Position numbers and translations under genes: made by a program
In this document: positions 11,490 to 23,670 of the stretch, piece after piece
How the letters are laid out: each line of letters opens with the position of its first letter
How positions within the stretch are numbered: position 1 is the stretch's first letter
Assembly: GCA_034620365.1 (NCBI GenBank)
Contig: JAQGEQ010000263.1
Location: 1,302,001-1,366,000 of the forward strand
Source: Pegea sp. RAD2-039
Taxonomy: Eukaryota > Chordata > Thaliacea > Salpida > Salpidae
Length of the DNA: 64,000 nucleotides
Direction of reading: 5' to 3'
Notes under the pieces: generated by a model
The model's database searches: none
What the model was told of the DNA's origin: nothing
The model's input: the letters and a program-made list of their open reading frames with translations, nothing else

Positions 11490-12860
11490 TCTTCTCAATG
11501 AACGAGTTCTACCATTTTCCAATTGATAAAAAAGGAAATAGAAATAAGCCATTAAAGTACCAACTGATTTCTCTCACTAGTAGCTTCTTCAGAGTCTTTA
11601 AATTGATAATTTCACAAAAACTTTCTTTTTCAAAGCAATTTAGTTTCTGGATGTCAATTTTGATCCTTCCCTCAAAGGTCTTTCAGTGATCAGCTGTTGT
11701 CATGTCTCCATTTGTTGCTCAGCAAATAATTAATATAAGCAGTAATCATTCATATAGATATTCACAAAGATTCAGTTTTTCATGGATAAAGCAACTTTGA
11801 AAAGATAGAGAACAACTCAAAGTTTATGGATTCTTTAGCAGTTCCCCGAGACAGCATTATTGGCCTCTTCTCTTCAATATTTATATCAATTCTAGAAGTT
11901 TTATGCTTTTAGCTGGCAATGCTAAACTTTTTAGTACTGACCAACTTAACATCCATCTTTTTTAGAGTAGAATAGCCTATGGCTTTAATCTAGTCAGCTA
12001 CCAATATATATTTTCACCTTTCAATATTAAAATCTTTAAACCCTAACCTAACATCATTTGACTAATTGAAACAACAATAAAATTGTTTAACTTCCTGTTG
12101 TTAAAGACTTAAATATCTTCATCTTCATGATTTAAAATGGGCCCGCCCACTACTGTTTGTTCAGAATTGGTTCATTTATCACAAACATAAGTTTCAAATT
12201 AAGGTTCAACTCTTCTATACAGAGTTCTTACCATGAAAAAGATATTCCATTTGTTCAAAAACTGTTTACTAGGTTATCTTTTCTTAGATATAATATACCC
12301 TTTTCTTAGTACAAAAACCATCTCACAGGGCCTTATATGGAATCTTGGAATATCAACACAATACCTCTGACCTCATACCACTATTTGAAATTATTAGTGG
12401 TCTGTCATCTTAATGTTAATGATTTCTTTAGATACCATAGTCTTTTTGATATTCTTAGAAATTCATCATTCAAAATTAATCCAATTAAAAACTTTAATAA
12501 CATCCAGCAGACTAATAGCTTTCTCAATAAGGTTATCACAATTTGGATTCTTTTTCTTGGCTCCATCAAAATCTGTTTTCCTTTGAAAGTAACTTCAGAA
12601 AATTTGCTTTGGGTAAAATTGTTTACAGGTGATATATTCATCTACCACTTTCTTCATTCGTTTTATATTCTTTTTATTTGTAATTCTGAACTAGGTTGAA
12701 CTTATCTTTACTATTTCCTGATCTTTTATGTAAATTCTGTTGAGCTATGACATCTAAAACTGTTTTCTTTTATCTTTTTGCTGTATAATTTTGTTGTTTA
12801 CTATAAGAACTACATAACTTGTTACTGCAAGCATGCGTTATTCAGTAAATAAATAAATTA
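11490..12860 (+). mobile_element. Decayed non-LTR retrotransposon, reverse-transcriptase region to 3' tail
   Basis: Broken frames read like a LINE reverse transcriptase. KYQLISLTSSFFRVFKLIIS (about 11555-11615) matches the usual YRPISLTS..KVFE.II motif. VPRDSIIGLFSSIFISIL (about 11838-11893) matches GVPQGSVIGPLLFNIYIN. The stretch that should hold the YADD active site (about 11895-11930) is corrupted. Stops and frameshifts interrupt every frame. The copy ends near AAATAAATAAATTA at about 12847-12860, similar to the tail of the second relic at 16.2 kb. It is an old, non-functional insertion. Confidence 0.65.
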
Positions 12861-15539
12861 TTATCAAATTATAAAATCTCTTTCTTTTAGTAAAAACAAT
12901 CCGATGAATTTGTAAAATAAAAAAGTTTAAATTTAATTCAACTTATTTGAGCTTAACTGTGAAAAAATATTTCAATTTTATTCTTTAAGCACAATTTTTA
13001 CTTGAAGTAAAAGAAATAAACAGAGTAAACAATAAAACTAAAATTACAAAAAACTTCTTTAATATATTATAAACTCTTAACTTAATTAAGAGTTTTTTTT
13101 AATAATAAAGATAAATCACAATAAAATATTTTAAAAAAAATTCTTTTAACTAAAAAAAAACTTTTTATGTGATGAATTTAAAAAGTAACATTAAAAGATA
13201 TATAATTTGAAAATAAATTATATTATGCTTTCTTGTTATAAATTAAAAAATATTTGCTCAATATAACAAGACTATGTTATCAAATTTTAGCAGTGTTATA
13301 GAAAATTAATTAAATACTTTACCATTTCAATAATCACAATTTTTTGAATAGGAGGCTACAAAAATAAATCATAATTATAAAGTAGAAAGTAAAGGCCTTA
13401 TTTACATTCCTATAATTGATTAGTTTATAAATGTAAACTTAATATTTCCTTAAAAAGTCACATAAGATTCAGATTACTTTAATTTTTATACAACTTTAAA
13501 ATTTAAATAATTTCAATTTTTAGTATTTCCCAATTATTTTTAGAAAATTACTTTAAAAAACTTATTAAAACAAAAAAATAATAAAATATCTTATAAATTT
13601 TATTTAAATAGCATAAAATTATATAAATAGAATTTTCAATAAAAAGAAAAAGCTACAAGGCTAAAGATTTAAAGTCAAATACAATATTTACATATTTAAA
13701 AACTAATTATGAGTCTATCTATTTTATTTTGGTTCTCATATTTAGTATTTTCAGAATTTTAAAACAATTTAGGCTTAAAATTAAAACCTTACTCATAATA
13801 ATTAGATAAAAATAAACTTTTGTTACAAGTCTAATAATATAAATATGTTTTATAATTTAGAACATTTTACAGTAAAGTATGTTAGTATAATTTAAAAAGA
13901 AAATGTACAAAAAAATAAATTATAGCTTCAGTAAATTTATCTAAACCTAAAATATTTAATCATATGATTATGACTATGTAATTTTGAAAACTTAGAATGA
14001 AAACCCTGGTTTAATTTAAAAAATTGTATAATTATTGAATTATATTTTAAAATAATAAAATAAAAAAAGATTTCCAGATTAATTTGTTAAATGTAGAAGA
14101 TAAAAAATGTAAAATATAAAATAATATTTTAAATACATAAATCAAAATATCAAACAAATTTATGGACACAACAAATTATAAAATCTTTTACCTTTAATAA
14201 GAATAAAAGTTACTTTTAATATTAAAATATATAAATAAAATTATGAACATATGTATACATAAACCAAACAGAAATTTTTTTCAAAAGTTTTTTTGTAAAT
14301 AACCAAAACATTTGATTAAACATTTCAAAATTTTTACTTAAGCGTTTTATTAGGTAATGGTAATCCAATTGAATTGATTATTCTAAGAAAATTTTTTTAG
14401 AGATATATATTTAGCCCTAATAACAAAAAACAAACAACTCAATCTAAAAAGTCTATTATTTACTACAAGTGACCACTGTAAATCTAAAAACAACCAGCCA
14501 AAGCATAGCCATAAGACTATCACCAAAATATTATTCAAAATATTTGTAGTAAAATATTATGTTGATGGATTAAAGTTTGGTTCTATAAAATGTCCCATGA
14601 TACGCAGTGAGGCATACTAAGTAGGTTCCATTTGTAGGACAATAAATGTCCCGACGCCAAATTATTATAACAGCAGTATTGCAAAAGTTGAAGTTAATTC
14701 TACGTATTTGTAGGGGTATATATATAGATAAAAATAGTTTTATATGTTTCCGCAATTTTTCGATTTTATCTGTTAAATTAAAATAGTGTATTTCTATTTT
14801 TAAATTTATGGTTGATAATTTCATCATATATTTTGTTATAGAAAATTATTTCAAAACAGTTGTATAAAATCACGAATCAAACAAGCATTAATTACAGATA
14901 ATCTGTTTTGCAAAGTATAACTGCAAACAATGATAATATTCTAATTTTACGTAAGCTGTGCTTAAATACTTTAATTAGATACTATTTACTTAAGCAGGAA
15001 TTTATTGAATAAGATACACATAATCAATAAGAAAGAAGTCATAAATGAAAATGACACATGAATATGAAAAACTACGACATGGTAAACCAAATTCGATACG
15101 GTAAGCCGTAGTCACTTAATAGGGTTAACAATAAGTTCTAGAACCAACTGGTGTATAAATGATTACAAGACGTTGCAAATTGATGCAGTACTTTTTTAAT
15201 TATGTAACTCATAACATCACACTCTATGAAAAAAGTGTACTTTACTAAGGTATACTAGAGTCAAGCCTGTTTTTGAAGAGCGCACGGAAGAAATTTACGG
15301 ACGAAATAATAAAGTTACAAAACCTTTAAAATTAGGTGCAAATACTATCTGTAAAATAGAGATCTTTAAAACATTTTTTCTGATGAAACGTGAGCTGGTT
15401 TTATTAAACTAAAAAGTTTGACCAGACAAAGTTTCAATTGATGTAAATGTCTTTCATTTAAATGGTTGCATTTTAAGTTAGATTCAAGCTATCTCTCTGA
15501 TTCTTTAAACCAAAGTTTGCTGTTCTCTTAGACAATCAT
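12861..15539. other. AT-rich intergenic DNA without recognisable genes
   Basis: Long A/T-dominated stretch. A short minus-strand open frame at 14570-14827 (85 codons) has no recognisable domain. The 14.55-15.45 kb part is less AT-biased than its surroundings and may be an old mobile-element relic, but I cannot assign it. Confidence 0.4.
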
Positions 15540-16232
15540 CATAAGAATCATTCTACTATATATACAATGTCAGTGCATGGTTGCCATATCAAGTTATTGA
15601 TATCAAAAAAATCGAATCTGTTTAGGCCACATTTACAAGATTAGTATGTAGGAAACTTAATACTAAATATGATAGTTATAAACATCGTCTCAGTCTCTTC
15701 AATTTAGATACTTTGGAAATCCGACGGATTAAATACGACTTAATTCTTATTTTTTAAATTATCCACAATTTAATTGATATTCAGTTTGATGATTTCTTTT
15801 CTATTAGTCCATCCTTCAAGTTATATCAGCTCAGACGACACACATTACACCTTAATAAGCCTATATCACATAGTACATCGGTCAGAGCAAATTTTTCTCA
15901 TACCGTACAATTAGTACATGGAACCAACTGCCATCAGACATTGCCATGTCGAAGTCGCTCGCATTGTTCAAAAAGAAGTTGAACCGTTATAATATTGCCA
16001 ACATTGTCATTTCTAAACTGTGATTTTTTCTCTTTCTTGTATTATTAACATTCCATGTAACTCTTCACTGTTATATGCTTTGAGTGATATCAAAATACCA
16101 TGTGTTACATCTTTTACTTTCTATATTTTTGGCTAAATAGATGTTAATTGTGAGAATGTGTGTTAGCGAGAGGTGCTCTTTTCAGGCACCCTCCTTCGCA
16201 TTCATTGAAATAAATAGATAAATAAATATGGT
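15540..16232 (+). mobile_element. 3' end of a CR1/Jockey-like non-LTR retrotransposon
   Basis: The plus strand encodes the end of a LINE ORF2: WLPYQVIDIKKIESV, a stop where Gln is usual, then TRLVCRKLNTKYDSYKHRL, LFNLDTLEIRRIKYDLI, a frame break near 15755, KPISHSTSVRANFSHRTIST and WNQLPSDIAMSKSLALFKKK, ending at a TGA near 16020. The LF.L..L..RR...D and WN.LP......S...FK..L patterns are typical of the ORF2 end of CR1/Jockey-type LINEs. An untranslated tail of about 190 bases ends in AATAAATAGATAAATAAAT. The copy is 5'-truncated, as is usual for such elements. Confidence 0.75.
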
Positions 16233-18022
16233 TAAGTCTTAATAAAATGCAAAGTTTTTTTTCAAAAGTCAACTATTTTATAATTCTTTCAACATCGATT
16301 TCACTTGATAGAATTATCCAAGATGATAACAGGTCGGAGGCCACTATTTTTAAGGTGGGTCGCGAAACATTGTTAAAGCTGAAGAACAAAAATCCAACTT
16401 AGGCAGAAAAAATAATGTATTCAATTGTAATTTGCTATTATTGCAATACTTTGTTTGTCTGCTGGATATTATCAAATCTGAAAAATAAAGATACTAAAAT
16501 AAATTCAGTTGAAAATCAATTATAGATTAGATACTTGCTTCTTTTTTTCATTTATTTGGTCGGAATATTTCATAGTGAATCTTACAAAAAGTGGGGAGCA
16601 AAACATTAGTGGTAAAAAATATAGCAGACTAAATTTAAAAGTAAATTAACAAACATTAATTAATTAACAAAAGTTAGATATAACTTATCAATATATAAAG
16701 TCACAAAGTGGTACGTTCAGTAAAAGTTCTAGGAAGACTTTATGGTTTCTAGTTTCACTTTCTCTCTAATAAACATTAAATTTTAATCAATTTTACAAAA
16801 TGAATTTTGTATAGAGACACAGTTTAAACAAAGTTTTAGATGAGAAGCTTTGTGACTTTTTTGGTTTTATGATGTACATGAGATTAATGCTGAAAGTACA
16901 AAATGATAAATGCAATAATATATGAAATATAAACCAATCTTGACCTTTAATACCTTGAACATCTCACTCTAAATTATGAACAAGAAACACATTTGTGATT
17001 TAATGTTGTGGAAGGGCTTTTACAAATAAGAATCAAAAGGAATAAAAAACTTGATGTCATTTAGATGCGATTATTAGTAACATCGATATGTTTATATTGA
17101 ATTCAGATTTTCTCATCTTAGCATAGGTGGCTTTTTTGTGGCTAAAACTTTTAAGAACTAAAACAATTTCTAGTTCTTCAATAATTTACAAACGTATTTA
17201 ATTTTTAAGAGCTATTTTTTGAGTAAAATAAGTAAGTCAGAGTTTTGAAAATGAATTTAGGTTATTAACTATATCGGTTTTTATTAACAATCACAAATGT
17301 ATTGAGCTGACTGAATAGTATTCTATTAGCTTCTAAAATTACCAGAAAATATTAAACTTAGATGGAATTTCTTAGGGGAAATTAACTTGCAAAATATTTG
17401 TAAAACTGTTTGATCTTCTATCTGTAGTAAGAAATGTTTTCTAAATAATTTGTTTACAAATTTCTATCGTCCTTTTATAAATCTCGTACATCTTACAAAT
17501 ATAGTGGGGAAAGATTTATAGAATATAAAAAAATAGAACTTTGATAATTCGGTGATGATGATACTACTGCAGATAATTAAATGAACATTTCTTAACTAAG
17601 AACTTTATGCAGCTTGAGCCAAACAAGTAATAAATATGAATTAGTAAAACAGTTTTTAAAGATGGGTTGTAGATGTTATGTAAAAACCAGCGCTAAGTAG
17701 AATAATTAACAAATCAGTTTAATACTTTTTACAGATTTCATTTGAGTGAATATAATTTGAATAAATCTTCAAATTAAGCTGACAAGTAATTTTGTAGAAA
17801 AGCAGACCAAATTATAAAGTTAAAAATTGCTTCTTTTCATAAAACATTTGCTAAAAATGTGAGTTTCAAGAAGTAGATACTTTTAGAGATATTAAAGATG
17901 TTTCATAAAATTTATTTGAGAATCCTTAAAACTTTCGAAAGATCGTCTGCTGTTCTGTTCTAGCAGCTTTGTTTACAACAACTCAAAGTAGAATGATTTA
18001 TTGTCAACAAACTAAACAAATA
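16233..18022. other. AT-rich intergenic DNA, possible DNA-transposon scrap
   Basis: No gene seen. At about 16330-16370 the string GGTGGGTCGCGAAAC stands out from the A/T background and recalls hAT-type element ends, but no partner terminus was found. The PES1 3' untranslated region presumably occupies the last part before 18022. Confidence 0.4.
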
Positions 18023-20734
18023 TTAGTTGGACTTCTTTGAAGAAATCTTCTTCTTCTTCTTGTTCTGCTTCTTCTTCTCCTCATCAATAGCTTTACGTTT
18101 ATTCGTCAAAACTTCAGCCTACAAACAGAAGTGAAGATGAAGAAGATCTCCATGAGATCATAAAGATCTTACTTGTCGCTTTCGTCTTCTTTCTCCATAC
18201 TTAATTTTCTCATAGAGAGCCTTCTTCTTCTTAGGGATCATCATCACAGCCAATCTCTTCTCTTCAGCAGCAACCTGATGATTTGATGATAAGTAAATTG
18301 ATCTCAAAAATTAAAGATGATTGAAGACCTGTTCTGGATTGAATCTTTGATAGCGATCTCTAGGAGCAACTTCCACTTTTGCTTTCGCTTTTTCTTCCTC
18401 TTCAGCCTTTTCCTCCTCTTCATCTTCATCATCTTCTTCAGCTTCCTCTTCCTAATCAACATCAATTTAATAAAAACTCAGATTCAGAAATAAATCACAG
18501 ACCTCATCTTCAGAATCTTCCTCATCAGAACCATCTTCAACATCATCTTCAGACAAATCTTCATCCTCACCAATCCCTGGATCCTCTCCTCTCTGAAGAG
18601 CAATGATCCGTTGTCTTTCGGGAGGAATATAAGCTCCATTGCTCTCATCCGCAAACGGTGATAGATGAGGAGGAAGGACATCACCAGGAAGATATCCTTT
18701 CACAGGGAGCAACATCTTCGCGTTGACACAATCAAAGATCCATTGAGGTTGGAGATAAGATCTAAAACAGTTTATGAAATGATCCGTGTCCTGGTAGAGT
18801 TAGAGAGTAGACAGACCTAGACATGAAAGGTGTCTGGGCGTTGGGCCGGTCAACAATTTGGTGAGTAATGGTCTCGTCTGTGGCATCATAAGTAGCGCCA
18901 ATTGCGACAGTTTTGTCCCAGGACACTTGACCACCGAAGCATCTGGTTTCAAACCAGCAATGTAGCGGTGGACGAATGTTAGTAAAGTGACTCACCTGAT
19001 GATAAACACGAGACATTCGCGGGGGACTTCCCGAGAAAGAAAAAATTTACAATTTTCGAAAAGTTTTTGAAACTTTTGTTCATCTCTTCGTTTTTTAAGG
19101 ACATCATCTTTGGATTGACCCTCGCTAAGAAGTATTTCCATTGTCTCTTCGTCTTCCTCATCTTCTTTCTCTTCTAATCTTTCCACTTGAGCAATTGGAG
19201 CGTTGAGAGACTTGACGACCTTTAGTTAGAAGATGAAGAGTTAGATGAAGAGATTAAGATGTGGATTTTAAGACCTCATTTGTTACATCAGAGTCATCAC
19301 AAAACTTTAAGTTGTTGTCTTCATCACATCCAGATTTGATGATTGATTTCAACTGAGTCTTTGGAGGATAGTGAAGATTGGAATCCTGATAGAGTTTGAA
19401 GAGCACAAATCCGAGCATGGTTTGATAAAACTCCGTGAATGTCGACATCACTCGAAAATCTACATCAGTCGGATGCTGTAAAAAACCAACTTGTTAAAAC
19501 GCCATTTTGTAGCTTGGACAAAACTGACCGCATGCGGAAAATCGTGGGCTATGACCCATGTGACAGGCTGCATCTTGATCTCTGCTTGGAAATAAATCCC
19601 TTTGATTGAGATGAAGACTTTCTTTAAACATCTCGATGCTATGACGTAGTGCATGAACTCAACTGAAATGAAAAACAACTAAATGAAGGTCTGTTGATGA
19701 AGATGCTGCTTACCGGTCAGTCTGCGGCATAACTCGATAGTCTGCACAAATATCCGCCCTGACTTTGGCATACGAGCAAATAGAAAGCACTGACAAAGAG
19801 CATCATCTAAATCTCGGATGGCATCAATTAAGGAAGGGTATCTTTCTCGTACAATGTGATCGACTTGGTAAGTAGGTCTTCTATCTCTGATGTGTTCTGC
19901 TTTTGTTCGATCTTTTTTTGCTTCAGCTTTACGTAATTTACGAACAAATATCTAAAATGGTTTTTCATTAAAAGATTATTTGAATTTTGATGAAGAGGAC
20001 TTGCCTTATATTCACGGAACTTATTGATTATTGGTTCATGGAGCAGAAACTGAATATCTTTCAAAAAATAGTAAGTTCTGTTTGACGTGCTTCCTTTGTT
20101 AACCTAAAAATCACATTTCTAAATCTTTTAGTGATAAAACTCAGTTTGAATACTTTTTCAAATTGTGAGAATTGTTATAGAATTACTTAAATATGTGATA
20201 TGCTTTAATCAAATTACCCTTTTTTTATTGGCTGGTTGACGAGGGTACACTCCTTTAAGAATACATAGACGTCTGAAATCAGCAAGAGAAAGTTGTAGTT
20301 TATTACAAGCCTTCTTTCTAGTGATATATTGAGTAGCAGCACCAGAATCAAACTAGAAAGTAAAATATTTTATGAATATAATAAGAAATTACTAACAAAC
20401 AGTTTTTTAAAAGTGATTGAAAATATAAAAAAGCAAATTTTATGTTATATTTTAAGAAAATTTTATTAAATATAAATAACATGAAATATAATTGTGAAAA
20501 TTTTATTTATTTTATTCAACACATGGCTGCAGATGACCAATTATATAGCTCTTATAGCAAACAAGAAATATGAATGTAGAAAAATAAGAGTACTACAGAG
20601 GAATAAGTAAATATAAATTATAAATAAAAATTTAAATAAAAAAAACATATAAATTTTGAAGATTAGTTATAAAAAATATTTTTAAATAAATCATTCAAAA
20701 AAAAATTCAAATTTACCTTCTTTTTTTCTCTCAT
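18023..20734 (-). CDS. PES1: Pescadillo (PES1/Nop7), pre-60S ribosome assembly factor
   Basis: About ten exons. It starts MREKKK (ATG about 20734), then [20 protein letters not shown] and the Pescadillo N-terminal domain ([43 protein letters not shown]). A BRCT domain follows ([40 protein letters not shown]), then [11 protein letters not shown] and [19 protein letters not shown]. It ends with an acidic stretch and a Lys-rich tail ([12 protein letters not shown]), stop at about 18023. Order and length agree with PES1. The family works in the nucleolus in the PeBoW complex, needed for ITS2 processing and 60S maturation. UCHL3 lies 270 bases upstream on the same strand. MDN1, the ATPase that releases the PeBoW partner WDR12, begins 16.6 kb away. 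Exon edges are approximate. Confidence 0.95.
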
Positions 20735-21006
20735 CTTATTCTATCAATCTAATATATAGCAACTTATAAATCTGAAATTAGAGGATGTATTAGAAAACTA
20801 AGCAAATATGTTCCTTAGATTTAAGATGTTTTAGATAACTTTCAAATCTGCATAACCAGGTGAACAAACTAAGATATAAAGCTATTAACATAAATAAATG
20901 CATTACAAACCAGGTTTGAAAAAACCAAACATTAAAATTGAACAGTTTATATAATTTTTATAAATGCATTCAATCAATAAACATAAACTAAAAATAAGAA
21001 AAAATG
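20735..21006 (-). promoter_or_regulatory. Short gap between UCHL3 and PES1
   Basis: Only about 270 AT-rich bases separate the UCHL3 stop from the PES1 ATG, both on the minus strand. A pyrimidine-rich acceptor-like site (ctctaatttcag, minus strand, about 20773) lies 38 bases before the PES1 ATG. The gap must hold the UCHL3 3' end and either a compact PES1 promoter with a 5'-UTR splice or, more speculatively, a trans-splice site. Confidence 0.4.
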
Positions 21007-21708
21007 TTAATAAAGAGGCCCCAATGAAAGAATTGTAAATCTCATTTCAGTTTCATCTAATGCCATAAACTTTTTACAAACTTTAGCCGCATCAACAAGA
21101 AAAGTTTTATCTGATGAAGGGCCATGGTTTATAGGAAAATCTTTTCTACCATCTAACTCATATAAACTTCCATTTTTTTGGACTAAAGCAACAAAATGAA
21201 GATCAACTTTAGTATCAGCTTCCATTGGAGCAGTTTGACCACTAGCAGCACAACTTGTGTGAGCTTCTGCAAAAGATGCATCTTCTTCTAAGACTTTTCC
21301 AATTTCTTCTGCTGATAAACCTTTTACTTTGTTCATAAATTTCGCCAATGGTGAATCTTCTTTAAGTTCAACTTTATCAAGAGAATTTGCTAATGAGTGT
21401 ATAACTCCAATTGTACCACAAGCATTTCCAATAGTTTGTTTCATGTAAAACACATCTTTTGAAACTTCTTGACCATCTCTTTTAACTCTTTCTTTTTCTT
21501 CTACATAATGTTTTTTATAGTTTTCTGTAATTGGAAAAAGTAGTATAAAAGCTAGAGAAGGTTGAGGCACCATACAAAGAAGTTCTTCATCTAATCCAAA
21601 CACATCACTGAAACCCCAATTATTAGAGACTCCAAGTTCTTGGATATAAGAGCTTAGAGTTTCAGGGTTAGATTCTAATGGTCCCCAAACTATTTTTCTT
21701 TCTGCCAT
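21007..21708 (-). CDS. UCHL3: Ubiquitin carboxyl-terminal hydrolase, UCH-L3 type, intronless
   Basis: Single open frame of 233 residues, close to the usual 230 of UCHL3. The peptidase C12 catalytic set is complete: Gln91 and Cys97 in MKQTIGNACGTIGVIHSL, His171 in DLHFVALV and Asp186 in LYELDGRKDFPINHG. MVPQPSLAFILLFPITE and CKKFMALDETEMRF are further UCH-L3 signatures. The active-site crossover loop (about residues 150-167) is present. The enzyme cleaves small adducts from the C-terminus of ubiquitin and NEDD8. It has no introns although all its recognisable neighbours are split by several, so it may be a retrocopy that kept an intact frame. The untranslated flanks are too AT-rich to see a poly-A scar. 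Confidence 0.95.
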   Translation of the reverse strand: MAERKIVWGPLESNPETLSSYIQELGVSNNWGFSDVFGLDEELLCMVPQPSLAFILLFPITENYKKHYVEEKERVKRDGQEVSKDVFYMKQTIGNACGTIGVIHSLANSLDKVELKEDSPLAKFMNKVKGLSAEEIGKVLEEDASFAEAHTSCAASGQTAPMEADTKVDLHFVALVQKNGSLYELDGRKDFPINHGPSSDKTFLVDAAKVCKKFMALDETEMRFTILSLGPLY

Positions 21709-23437
21709 TTATATTTAGTAGATAATTAAAATATAAAAAACCTAAAAAAAAATCATTTTAGGTAAATAAAATTCAAAATATTAATACTATAGCTACAAAT
21801 ATATTATTAAAATATTATTTAGTATATCTTATTAGTAACACCAAAACAAGTAAAATATCAAAGCATTAATTAAGCATATAGAATTGATTTCAGAAATAAT
21901 ATTTATCTTGATATAAAAAAAAATAATTTAATTTTCAGAATATGAAAAATAAAATAACTTTTTATAATCTGATGCTAATGTATCTAAAGCATTGATATAA
22001 ATATTAATTTTAATATTGACCAAAAAAGTTAAATCAATAATTACAATTTAATACTTTATGATGCCTAATTATAATATCAAACAAAACTATACAAAAATTG
22101 TTTACTAAAAATTAAATTCATGAAAACTAATTAAAGTTTTTCCAGTAAACTCAGCAGCTTTTATATTTTTCTAACTAATACTTTATATTTTAAAACTAGA
22201 CAAAAAATCAATATAAATATAATTATTAAACCAAATTATAAGATAAAAGTTAATTAATTTACTTAATAGAATTTAATTTTGAATATAACTTTATGATTTA
22301 AATTTTCATAACCAATATTTATTAACATATTGATATTTTAAATTTTATTAACTAATGAAAATATAAATTATTTCTTGATTGATATTACTATCAATTTGAA
22401 ACACATGTGTATAAAATATATATATATAATAAAATATTATAAAATAGAAAAAAAAAGAGTATTTTACAGAATATTTTATTTGTTAATTTGGTTTTTCACT
22501 AAACTTTTTCTTAAGTTCTCAAACTAAATCAGTAGAAACTCATAAAACAAAAATAAAATTAAAAGTGTTAAACAGTAGCAGAAAATAAAAGAGTCTGAAA
22601 CAAGAAACTAAACGACAACAAAAATGTTAAACAAAATAATATTAGTAGCAATATTAGTTAAGAGCGATATCAAATATAACAAATAAAAATTTACATTAAG
22701 TTTTTAAAAAGGAATGAATGAAACTTTCAAACCTATAGCGAACCTACAGAAAACCAATCGTGTCAAAAATGTCTACTAAACATGTGCTCTTGGTGTTTGC
22801 CAAAAATATAACTTAAAAAATAAAATATTAATTTAAAATTTAATTAAATATATATTTAAGAATATGAGATATATTTTATAAACATTAAGTTAAAAAAAAC
22901 ATTTTTTGAATTCTACAAGTATAAAAGTTAAATTAAATAGAGTATTTAGGATGACGATGTAACAGCAAAACCCTTTTTAGTATAAACATTATGTTAAAAT
23001 TATCCTTTAAAACTAATTTAAAACAGTTATTAACATAGTCTTATTAAAAGTTTTTGATTCCAGCAGAACATTAGCATTTTTATGTTTTTTCAAGCTTCCT
23101 CTATTTCATAAAAGTTGTAGCTTGATATATTCTGAAAAAAGGGAAAGGGCCACCAGTAGCAAAATTCACAATTACATACTGTTAGCATACATTCTGAAGA
23201 AAAGGTAAAGTGTATAATTTACAACAATTTAACATAAAGAGTGAATTAATCGTTCAAAAACTTTTACAAAATAGAAAGATAAAAACTCTGATGTGATTTT
23301 TTTGTGGAAAGTGTCCAATATATGTTAATGATCTAGATTTTAGATAGGTTTCTTAATTTATTCGTTGCGACATTAGGTGTATAACACTTGCAGTAATAAA
23401 ATAAATGTCTTATGTTTAGCCAAAATTTACTGTTTTG
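21709..23437. other. AT-rich intergenic DNA
   Basis: Dominated by A/T runs with a short (TA)n tract near 22420. No open frame with recognisable content and no structural RNA seen. It includes the presumed UCHL3 promoter next to 21709. Confidence 0.5.
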
Positions 23438-23502
23438 CAGTACAATGCATCCTCGCTATAACGACCGCCGCTAATCCGATACCTCGCTAATCCAGCCGGT
23501 TT
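23438..23502 (+). repeat. Left terminal inverted repeat with an internal second copy
   Basis: It reads CAGTACAATGCATCCTCGCT and then, about 30 bases further in, CCTCGCTAATCCAGCCGG. The second copy resembles the right-end sequence CCTCGCTAATCCGGC even better than the outer one does. The left end therefore carries two tandem versions of the repeat. Confidence 0.8.
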
Positions 23503-23670
23503 CAGTCGAGAAGTAGATTTAACTAATTCAACTAAGATCAATATTTTCCTGAATGGAGATCACTGGAAAGCTGACAATAAATCCATTTTTACGCTTATGT
23601 CGCAAGTTTGTTTGCTGGAGTTTGATCTTAAAACATATACTATGACGTAATTCAGCATACGCAAGTCAAT

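Noticed and set aside
12337..12699. Plus-strand 120-codon open frame as an independent gene
   Set aside because: It lies inside the decayed LINE and shows only hydrophobic, AT-driven composition; treated as part of the relic.
14570..14827. Minus-strand 85-codon open frame
   Set aside because: No recognisable domain, no splice context, and AT-rich surroundings; probably chance or an unassignable mobile-element scrap.
16330..16385. GGTGGGTCGCGAAAC as an hAT transposon end
   Set aside because: No second terminus, target duplication or transposase remnant was found nearby, so it is only mentioned as a hint.
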